A DNA stretch of 10,888 bases, from assembly GCA_021819025.1 (NCBI GenBank), contig JAKASN010000021.1, positions 1 through 10,888 of the forward strand, written 5' to 3'. Source of the stretch: Actinomycetes bacterium (lineage in GTDB: Bacteria > Actinomycetota > Acidimicrobiia > Acidimicrobiales > Acidimicrobiaceae). Shown in pieces: positions 6,160 to 10,888 of this stretch. The notes under the pieces were generated by a model, which searched no databases, was not told the origin of the DNA, and saw only the letters and a program-made list of their open reading frames with translations. Made by a program: the position numbers and the translations under genes. Positions within the stretch are counted from its first letter, which is position 1. Every line of letters begins with the position of its first letter.

Positions 6160-6924
6160 AGGTGGGCCAGGCGATGGTTTTGGTGCGGATCATCCTAAGT
6201 TGGGTAAGTTCGCCACCGTGGTGCTTCAAGAGCAGATCTTCGAGAGTAGGAGTACAAATCGGGTTGGATACTCCAAGCACGGTGAACTGCCTCACATGCC
6301 ACCGTATTGCCCTGCGAAATGCCTGCCAACGAAGGGGAAGTGCGCGAACAGGTACGCATCGCCTCACCCGACTCGGGCTCGAAGTGAAGATTCTTTAGCT
6401 CGGGAAGGGTCTGGGCGAAGTTCGTTGAAAGCTCAGCGCCAGTCGCTGCACGCTGTTCGAAGGTTGCTAAGGTGCGTCTGCCAAAGCAATAGATCTGGTC
6501 GAGCGGCCGAAGAGTCTTCGCTTGTGTCAATAACGGTGGTAGTAGCGGCTTAAGTTTGGAGCGCCGGCGACTTCCGGACGCTTCATCTAGCTCATCTACT
6601 CGATTTGTTGAGAAACCAGCGCTCTACTGTCCAATTGATGGTCTCTTGCCAGCACCACGAAGGGCGTGATTCGCACGAGCAGGGGTGGCAGGGCATCGGT
6701 GCAAAGGGCGACCTTCAATGGTGGTATCTCCCCCAAGCGGGTGTTGAGAGTGAGTCCAGGTCCGAAAAGCTTCGCCGAGGTGACTGAGGTGAATCAAAAG
6801 GCTCGACGCCGAGTTTTACAGCAACCCTAGCGGGGTTCCATGCGAGGTGGGCAGGATTAAGCATCATGGTGGTATCACACTTGAATCGAGATCCCTGCTC
6901 GCGTATCGAGACCCATAGGCGCAT
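6160..6924 (-). pseudogene. Possible decayed gene (protein-like fragments in shifting frames)
   Basis: Three minus-strand stretches read like real protein but lie in different frames, interrupted by stops. (a) About 6924-6800, including LNPAHLAWNPARVAVKLGV. (b) 6793-6596, including LTLNTRLGEIPPLKVALC and LPPLLVRITPFVVLARDH. (c) About 6598-6370, including LDQIYCFGRRTLATFEQ and AQTLPELKNLHFEPES, with a possible continuation in another frame down to about 6160 (LEDLLLKHHGGELTQLRMI). I do not recognise a family. The pattern would fit a frameshifted, mutation-laden former gene of roughly 250 codons, but chance open frames cannot be excluded. Confidence 0.2.
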
Positions 6925-7089
6925 CTGGAAGGGCAGTTCTTGGTCCTTTACTTGGCCTTGACGGCCGCGAGGAGCCGGGAAGAAGCAAATTTGCCGAGAT
7001 GCATTTCTTGGCCAAGGTGGGACAGAATTGCGCGGGTAGGCGTCGCCTGAGAACTTGCGTTGGAAGCTCCGGACGGGCGCGCAAGACCA

Positions 7090-7110
7090 CTACCTCAATA
7101 AAAAAGGTAG
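7090..7110. promoter_or_regulatory. Inverted repeat CTACCT/AGGTAG before arsR
   Basis: Six-base arms at 7090-7095 and 7105-7110 enclose an AT-rich 9-base centre (CAATAAAAA), ending 26 bases before the likely arsR start. Position and AT-rich core suit an autoregulatory operator, but it does not match the site shared by the dsrE-like gene and arsD. Confidence 0.35.
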
Positions 7111-7136
7111 GCGATGAGGCGTCAAACTCCCTAGAT

Positions 7137-7487
7137 ATGATGAAGTACATGGTACGGCGTCAATTAGAAGTGACCGATGAGGAGTGCTGCAGCCCAGGGC
7201 TCGTCTCGTCGGTGCTACCTCTCGACGATGATCGGCTCGCGCAAATGGCCAAAGCCCTCGGGCATCCCGCGAGGGTGCGGATTTTGCGACTCTTGGCCGA
7301 TCGAGGCGCATGCATTACTGGGGACCTCGTCGCCGAACTTCCACTTGCCCAATCCACAGTGTCAGAGCACCTCCGCATCTTGCGCGATGCTGGTCTCATC
7401 CAAGGTGAAATCGAAGGTCCAAGGACTTCATACTGCATTAACTCGGGGGGATTGTTGGCTCTCAAGGCGGCCGTTCAATCCTTGTGA
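7137..7487 (+). CDS. arsR: ArsR-family As(III)/Sb(III)-responsive repressor
   Basis: A 116-residue (from ATG 7137) winged helix-turn-helix repressor. The core runs from LAQMAKALGHPARVRILRLL through ITGDLVAELPLAQSTVSEHL, with the recognition helix in STVSEHLRILRDAGLI, to the wing (GEIEGPRTSYCIN). Candidate metalloid ligands are the vicinal pair C17-C18 (EECCSPG) and C59 (RGACITG). The 41-residue gap between the second and third Cys closely matches the Cys15/Cys16/Cys55 As(III) site known for Corynebacterium glutamicum ArsR, and differs from the ELCVCDL helix site of plasmid R773 ArsR. The start is uncertain: ATGs at 7137, 7140 and 7149 and a GTG at 7170 are all in frame and none has a strong ribosome site; a longer frame from 6999 adds a basic, non-family N-terminus. 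It heads the arsenic cluster and probably represses the two promoters downstream and possibly its own. Confidence 0.88.
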   Translation: MMKYMVRRQLEVTDEECCSPGLVSSVLPLDDDRLAQMAKALGHPARVRILRLLADRGACITGDLVAELPLAQSTVSEHLRILRDAGLIQGEIEGPRTSYCINSGGLLALKAAVQSL

Positions 7488-7582
7488 AGGCGAGCTGTCC
7501 TAGATAGATCGAAGATCGTCGAATGACGATATACTAAATGGGTAACTGATCATTCGGAGTTGATCCGAGACGGAGGATACTA
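7488..7582 (+). other. Intergenic leader between arsR and the dsrE-like gene
   Basis: This gap contains the operator/promoter at 7513-7535, a small hairpin TCGGA (7554-7558)/TCCGA (7564-7568), and GGAGG at 7572-7576 that serves the next gene. Confidence 0.5.
7513..7535 (+). promoter_or_regulatory. Candidate ArsR operator overlapping a TATACT -10 element
   Basis: AGATCG (7513-7518), six variable bases and GACGATATAC (7525-7534) recur with identical spacing before arsD (8781-8802). Within it ATCGTC (7515-7520) and GACGAT (7525-7530) form a perfect inverted repeat around GAAT. TATACT at 7530-7535 is a good -10 hexamer, so a bound dimer would block polymerase. No consensus -35 is visible 17 bases upstream. 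It lies about 50 bases before the dsrE-like start. Confidence 0.6.
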
Positions 7583-7939
7583 GTGCCCAAGACGGTGATA
7601 TTTATCTTTCATGACGACGATGCCTCCCTAAACGCTGGATCGCATGTTGCGGAGCGCATACGCCAGGTGGCCCAGGAACAGAAGGTCGAGCTCGAAGTGT
7701 TTTGCTTTGGGCCGGCTCAAGGTGCCTTGAGCGATGAGACCGACAACCCTGTACGTATTGAGTACCGAGAACAGATCGACGCGCTTGTCGCAGCCGGAGT
7801 TCCGGTTGGAGCATGCTTGAATGCCGCCACTGCAAACGGAAGTGTTGATGAGTTGACCGGGCGGGGTATCGCATTGCAGTTTGCTCGCGACGCCTTTGCC
7901 CGTTATGGGCTCGAAGGCGCGTCAGTGGTGAGTTTTTGA
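7583..7939 (+). CDS. DsrE-family protein
   Basis: A 118-residue protein with the single-domain DsrE/DsrF-like fold: first strand KTVIFIFHDDD, a helix with HVAERIRQVAQEQ, a second strand VELEVFCFGPAQGAL, a helix REQIDALVAAGV, then the strand and family-type Cys in VPVGACLNAA (C78), and a C-terminal helix ending in the strand ASVVSF. C41 is a second possible thiol. Family members (DsrE, TusD, small DsrE-like proteins) relay persulfide sulfur or sit beside sulfur-metabolism genes. The GTG start is supported by GGAGG at 7572-7576, 6 bases upstream. The next gene begins 12 bases after the stop, so they are an operon. Inside an arsenic cluster a role with thiolated arsenic, persulfide or a thiol cofactor is inference. 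Confidence 0.85.
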   Translation: MPKTVIFIFHDDDASLNAGSHVAERIRQVAQEQKVELEVFCFGPAQGALSDETDNPVRIEYREQIDALVAAGVPVGACLNAATANGSVDELTGRGIALQFARDAFARYGLEGASVVSF

Positions 7940-7950
7940 TCGGAGATGCC

Positions 7951-8781
7951 ATGACGAAGAGCGATGAGGGTTTTTCCGATTCCAGCCCCGACGACGGGCG
8001 GAGCTGGTTGGTGCCTTACTGGTTGGGCGAGGCGGTGGATTTGCCTCACTTCGAGGTGATTGACACCCGTTCTGCCCAGGGCCGTCTCGAGAAGCGAAGC
8101 AAAACGGTGACTATCGCAGACCTCATCCTCTTCCACGGGCACGCCTGTGACGGACTAATTCGCGGAGCATACGCGATGCGGGCACTTGCCGATGTCGCCT
8201 TCGCCAAGGGTGTCTTCGACCGAAGCGACTTGACGGTGGTCTCCAAGAACAGCCCGTGTCTCGGTGACGTTGCCGCGTATCTGACCGGAGGACGCGTGCG
8301 CTTTGGAACTCATCGCCTTGACAACGAACTTGGCGTGGGTTTTGTAATTTGTAAACATTCCAGCGGTGAAGTGTTTCAGGTTCGCGAGGAGCCGGGTTTC
8401 TTCCCGGCAATCATAACTGCGTGGGAGGCGGCGCTGCTCGACGAAGCTATCGTCGCCAACGGCACTTTGACTGCAGAAGAGAAGGCTGAGATGGTTGCCG
8501 TCAATGAGGCACAGCAATGGGACTGGGTTCGGAGCGTGCTTCTTCCCACCAGACCTGCCGAGCACTACTTTGTGTCGCGCCTAGTCGATTTCAAGCTGCC
8601 CGATCCGATTTACCAGGCAAGACGAACCGACGTGGTAAACCGCAACGTTCCTGGCGCCAAGGACTATCACAGTCCTTATGAGTACAGTATCGACACTCGC
8701 AGTCGCAAGCGCGATGTGCCAAGCATGGACATTTGGGTGGAGAAGTACTTCGAGGGACCGCCCCGTATAAGCTCCGACTAA
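7951..8781 (+). CDS. FmdE-domain protein in the arsenic cluster
   Basis: A 276-residue protein whose middle part (about 52-165) matches the FmdE domain. The signature helix start is LILFHGHACDGLIRGAYAMR (59-78), corresponding to the HGHxCPG motif with H62, H64 and C66 as likely metal ligands. The second conserved Cys lies in NSPCLGDVAAYLTGG (C103, D106), and a strand pair follows with RLDNELGVGFVICK. FmdE was named for a protein associated with molybdenum formylmethanofuran dehydrogenase; many bacterial FmdE proteins have no known function and are found far from methanogens. Here D replaces the usual P (HACDG), and the typical C-terminal zinc ribbon is absent. Instead there is an unrecognised tail of about 110 residues, rich in charged and aromatic residues. 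ATG 7951 (GGAG at 7942-7945) is preferred to TTG 7936, which overlaps the dsrE-like stop. Substrate unknown; a metal- or metalloid-binding role is inference. Confidence 0.75.
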   Translation: MTKSDEGFSDSSPDDGRSWLVPYWLGEAVDLPHFEVIDTRSAQGRLEKRSKTVTIADLILFHGHACDGLIRGAYAMRALADVAFAKGVFDRSDLTVVSKNSPCLGDVAAYLTGGRVRFGTHRLDNELGVGFVICKHSSGEVFQVREEPGFFPAIITAWEAALLDEAIVANGTLTAEEKAEMVAVNEAQQWDWVRSVLLPTRPAEHYFVSRLVDFKLPDPIYQARRTDVVNRNVPGAKDYHSPYEYSIDTRSRKRDVPSMDIWVEKYFEGPPRISSD

Positions 8782-8803
8782 GATCGAGAATCGACGATAT
8801 ACG
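8781..8803 (+). promoter_or_regulatory. Second copy of the candidate ArsR operator, before arsD
   Basis: AGATCG (8781-8786), six variable bases and GACGATATAC (8793-8802) match 7513-7534 at 17 of 22 positions with no gap. Both copies contain ATCG-N8-CGAT. TATACG (8798-8803) sits where TATACT does in the first copy but is a weaker -10. It begins at the last base of the FmdE-gene stop codon and ends 72 bases before arsD, suggesting a separate, co-regulated arsD-arsA transcript. A small hairpin TTGCC/GGCAA follows at 8824-8839. Confidence 0.55.
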
Positions 8804-8860
8804 ATATTGCCTGTCTTGATGCCTTGCCGACTTAGGCAAACTGCGATGCGATGAATATAG

Positions 8861-8865
8861 GGAGG
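8861..8865 (+). promoter_or_regulatory. Ribosome binding site of arsD
   Basis: GGAGG lies 9 bases before ATG 8875. It decides against the in-frame ATG at 8851, which lies upstream of it. Confidence 0.75.
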
Positions 8866-8874
8866 ATCTTGGAA

Positions 8875-9525
8875 ATGCCAACGATCGAAGTATACGATCC
8901 TGCAATGTGCTGTTCAACGGGCGTGTGTGGGCCTAGCGCCGATGCCGACCTTGCGCGTTTTGCCGGGGATTTGGATTGGCTGGCTTCAGTCGGCGTGGAG
9001 GTTGAACGCTATAACCTCGGAAATGAGCCTGGTCGCTTTGCCCAAAACGTACACGTGCGTGACTTGCTCACCGAAAAAGGAGAGGATGCTCTTCCGGTGG
9101 TCATGGTCGCCGAGAGGGTTGTCGCCTCGGGGTATTATCCAAGGCGTGATGAGCTCGCGAGTTGGGCGGGTCTCGCCGATGCGGTTGCGATCGTTCCCAA
9201 CGCGGTGGTAGTTGAGCTCACCGCCATCGGCGCTGCGGTTGCGTCAAATTGCGAGCCCTGTCTCAGGTACCATTTCGACGCCGTTATCAAGTTGGGAATT
9301 TCACCGGAACAGGTTTCGCTGGCGATCAGAACCGCACAGACCGTGAAAGAGACCCCTGCTGCCGCAATCGCCAACCTCGCCGAGGAGTTGTTGGCTTCCA
9401 CCCTTGGCAATGATGGAAAAGCTGAGCGAACAGAGGGTGCCAATCCAGATGGCGCCGAGCCATGCTGTGGAGGAGCTTCCCCCGCTGCTGCTTCCCCGCT
9501 TAAAATTTCTACCGGATGTTGCTGA
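8875..9525 (+). CDS. arsD: ArsD metallochaperone fused to an AhpD/CMD-like thiol-redox domain
   Basis: A 216-residue protein, almost twice the usual ArsD length of about 120. Residues 1-105 are ArsD: IEVYDPAMCCSTGVCGP with C12, C13 and C18, exactly the As(III)-transfer cysteines of E. coli R773 ArsD, followed by a thioredoxin-like fold (VEVERYNL, ALPVVMVAERVVASGYYP). Residues 108-175 are an alkylhydroperoxidase/carboxymuconolactone-decarboxylase-like domain with E114, C126-x2-C129 and H133 (CEPCLRYH). That spacing equals the catalytic E118/C130/C133/H137 set of Mycobacterium AhpD. The tail (176-216) ends in two vicinal pairs, C197-C198 and C215-C216, perhaps equivalents of the C-terminal CC pairs of classical ArsD. 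Known ArsD passes As(III)/Sb(III) from glutathione-like thiols to ArsA; the redox domain could keep its cysteines reduced or couple to a dithiol pool (inference). arsA starts 12 bases downstream. Confidence 0.88.
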   Translation: MPTIEVYDPAMCCSTGVCGPSADADLARFAGDLDWLASVGVEVERYNLGNEPGRFAQNVHVRDLLTEKGEDALPVVMVAERVVASGYYPRRDELASWAGLADAVAIVPNAVVVELTAIGAAVASNCEPCLRYHFDAVIKLGISPEQVSLAIRTAQTVKETPAAAIANLAEELLASTLGNDGKAERTEGANPDGAEPCCGGASPAAASPLKISTGCC

Positions 9526-9537
9526 GGTTATAGGTAA

Positions 9538-10888
9538 GTGCTTGAGGAACTCATCGGAGAGCCGACTCGTTACCTTTTTTTCACCGGAAAGGGCGGGGTG
9601 GGGAAGACCTCTTTGTCCGTGGCGACAGCGATTGCTTTGGCCGACAGTGGCCGCCGGGTGTTGCTGGTGAGTACTGACCCTGCCTCTAACTTATCTGAAG
9701 TTTTGGAGAGCAAAGTCGGGATTCATCCCGATCCGATCTCTGGCGTCGAGGGGCTCTGGGCGATGGATGTGGATCCGCTCGCAGCGGCGGCCGAATATCG
9801 CGAACGCGTCGTGGGTCCATATCGGGGAATCTTGCCAGAGGGGGTGATCGCGGGAATTGAAGAGCAGTTGTCTGGTGCATGTACGGTAGAGATTGCGGCC
9901 TTCGACCGCTTCACCGGGTTGTTGGTTGACGCTTCTGACTATGACCATGTGGTATTTGACACAGCTCCCACCGGACACACCCTGCGGCTATTGGCTTTGC
10001 CGGGGGCTTGGACAGAGTTTCTCGATACCAACAGCGCTGGGGTGACGTGCATCGGCCCTCTCTCGGGCTTGACCGAGCAACGAGAGCGTTATCGCGAGGC
10101 GCTTGCGACGCTCTCGAATCCGCTTCGCACAACCGTGGTTCTAGTTTCGCGCCCCGAAGCGGATGCGATAGAAGAGGTGCTTCGCTCTTCGATTGAACTT
10201 ACTGCAGCTGGCCTAAGTAATCAGCGCCTGGTACTCAACGGCATCTTTACCCCGAGCAGTACCGATCCCGTCGCGCTGCGTTTTGCTTCACGCCAGCAGG
10301 AGGTGCTGGGGGGGATCGCAAAGCGTTTCGAGGGATTCGAGGTCGGTACCGTGGCGCTGCAACCCTATTCTCCCATCGGGGTTGCGTCGTTGCGCTCGTT
10401 CCTCCGATCGGATTCGGGCGAGGTGGCCGCCGCGGGGTATTCTGAGGCCCCCTCTGTAGAGGTGGATAAATTCTCCGAACTCCTCGACGAAATCGTTGCT
10501 TCGCGACGCGGCTTAATAATGACCGTGGGAAAGGGAGGCGTCGGAAAAACCACCATCGCTGGCGCCATTGCATGTGCCGTGGCAGCGCGAGGAGTGGAGG
10601 TGGTGTTATCCACCACGGATCCCGCTGCGCATCTGACGGGACTACTCGGTGGCGAAACCTTGCCCGAGGGCCTGCGCGTTGAGCGAATCGATCCAGCGGA
10701 AGTGACTTCGTCATATGCGGCCGAGGTCGTCGCCACCTTAGGGCCGGAACTTGAGCAAGAGGGCCTAGAAGTACTAATGGAGGATCTCAGGTCTCCTTGC
10801 ACCGAGGAGATCGCGGTCTTTCGTGCATTTGCCGATGTTGTGGGACGCGCTCAAGAAAGCGTGGTGGTGTTGGATACCGCGCCAGATC
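9538..10888 (+). CDS. arsA: ArsA arsenite/antimonite-translocating ATPase, 3' truncated
   Basis: 450 codons are visible; the gene runs off the right edge. It is the two-halved ATPase that drives an arsenite efflux pump. The A1 half has P-loop GKGGVGKTS (17-25) and switch motif DTAPTGHTLRLLALPG from D141. The A2 half has P-loop GKGGVGKTT (331-339) and reaches DTAPD at 446-450. The three metalloid-binding cysteines of E. coli ArsA (113, 172, 422) have counterparts C115 (SGACTVEIAAF), C171 (GVTCIGPLSG) and C421 (RSPCTEEIAVF), so it should be allosterically activated by As(III)/Sb(III). The GTG at 9538 directly follows an in-frame TAA (9535-9537) and is the first usable start; GAGGT at 9524-9528, overlapping the arsD stop, is 9 bases upstream. 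This implies coupling to arsD. The A2 switch shows D where T or S is usual, at the last complete codon. Confidence 0.93.
   Translation, partial: MLEELIGEPTRYLFFTGKGGVGKTSLSVATAIALADSGRRVLLVSTDPASNLSEVLESKVGIHPDPISGVEGLWAMDVDPLAAAAEYRERVVGPYRGILPEGVIAGIEEQLSGACTVEIAAFDRFTGLLVDASDYDHVVFDTAPTGHTLRLLALPGAWTEFLDTNSAGVTCIGPLSGLTEQRERYREALATLSNPLRTTVVLVSRPEADAIEEVLRSSIELTAAGLSNQRLVLNGIFTPSSTDPVALRFASRQQEVLGGIAKRFEGFEVGTVALQPYSPIGVASLRSFLRSDSGEVAAAGYSEAPSVEVDKFSELLDEIVASRRGLIMTVGKGGVGKTTIAGAIACAVAARGVEVVLSTTDPAAHLTGLLGGETLPEGLRVERIDPAEVTSSYAAEVVATLGPELEQEGLEVLMEDLRSPCTEEIAVFRAFADVVGRAQESVVVLDTAPD

Larger units (their letters stand above)
5387..7136. other. 1.75-kb region without a defensible gene
   Basis: Open frames exist on both strands (the longest is about 207 codons on the plus strand, 5930-6553) but none has recognisable family motifs or a good ribosome site, and they overlap one another in several frames as expected by chance at this GC content. 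Visible structure: the inverted repeat 5510-5527; a run of nine G at 5539-5547; a CGCCGG/CCGGCG hairpin at 5731-5750; a perfect palindrome CGAATCGATTCG at 5787-5798; and protein-like but broken minus-strand stretches between about 6160 and 6924. No tRNA, rRNA, CRISPR or clear insertion-sequence ends were seen. It may be a decayed gene or foreign segment between the conserved genes and the arsenic cluster. Confidence 0.55.

Noticed and set aside
5930-6553. 207-codon plus-strand open frame in the gene-poor region
   Set aside because: No ribosome site, no recognisable motifs, low-complexity Arg/Ala/Ser composition, and strong overlap with other open frames; chance is more likely.
6999-7136. Longer N-terminus for ArsR starting at 6999
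   Set aside because: The extra 46 residues are basic and unlike the family, and they would run through the CTACCT/AGGTAG inverted repeat; later ATGs give a normal ArsR length.

Overview
The window looks like chromosome of an acidophilic actinobacterium, most likely class Acidimicrobiia (Ferrimicrobium/Acidithrix-like). The evidence is a moderately high GC content, frequent TTG/GTG starts with GGAGG-type ribosome sites, a C-terminal array of GDANFYGS-type repeats of the kind I associate with that class, and a sulfide-oxidoreductase-like enzyme close to an arsenic-resistance cluster. The taxonomic call is inference from style and content; no rRNA or other marker gene is present.

Layout. (1) 1-351: 3' end of a repeat-rich, probably surface or secreted protein, followed by a strong hairpin. 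(2) 555-1734: an ECF-type sigma factor overlapping a zinc-finger, single-pass membrane anti-sigma factor. (3) 1735-2111: intergenic region with an 18-bp imperfect stem-loop and a candidate promoter. (4) 2112-3293: ten-helix TDT/TehA/SLAC1-type transporter. (5) 3475-4683: FAD flavoprotein of the sulfide:quinone oxidoreductase (SQR) type with three cysteines at SQR-like positions. Tandem TCGATG motifs lie upstream of both (4) and (5). (6) 4907-5386, minus strand: DUF1348 (NTF2-like) protein. (7) 5387-7136: 1.75 kb with no gene I can defend, but with inverted repeats and protein-like fragments on the minus strand that may be a decayed gene. (8) 7137-10888: an arsenic cluster reading rightwards: arsR, a DsrE-family protein, an FmdE-domain protein, an arsD fused to an AhpD-like domain, and arsA running off the window.

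How the genes may work together. ArsR carries a vicinal Cys pair plus a third Cys, spaced as in actinobacterial As(III) sensors. Two near-identical sites (AGATCG, six variable bases, GACGATATAC) precede the dsrE-like gene and arsD, so the cluster probably has two co-regulated transcription units. ArsD should hand As(III)/Sb(III) to the ArsA ATPase, which would energise an efflux pump; no ArsB or Acr3 is in the window, so the pump is presumably further right. The unusual parts are the DsrE-FmdE pair placed between regulator and chaperone, and an ArsD that carries a complete AhpD redox motif (E-x11-C-x2-C-x3-H) and two extra C-terminal CC pairs. Together they suggest a thiol- or sulfur-redox branch of arsenic handling that I cannot match to a described system.
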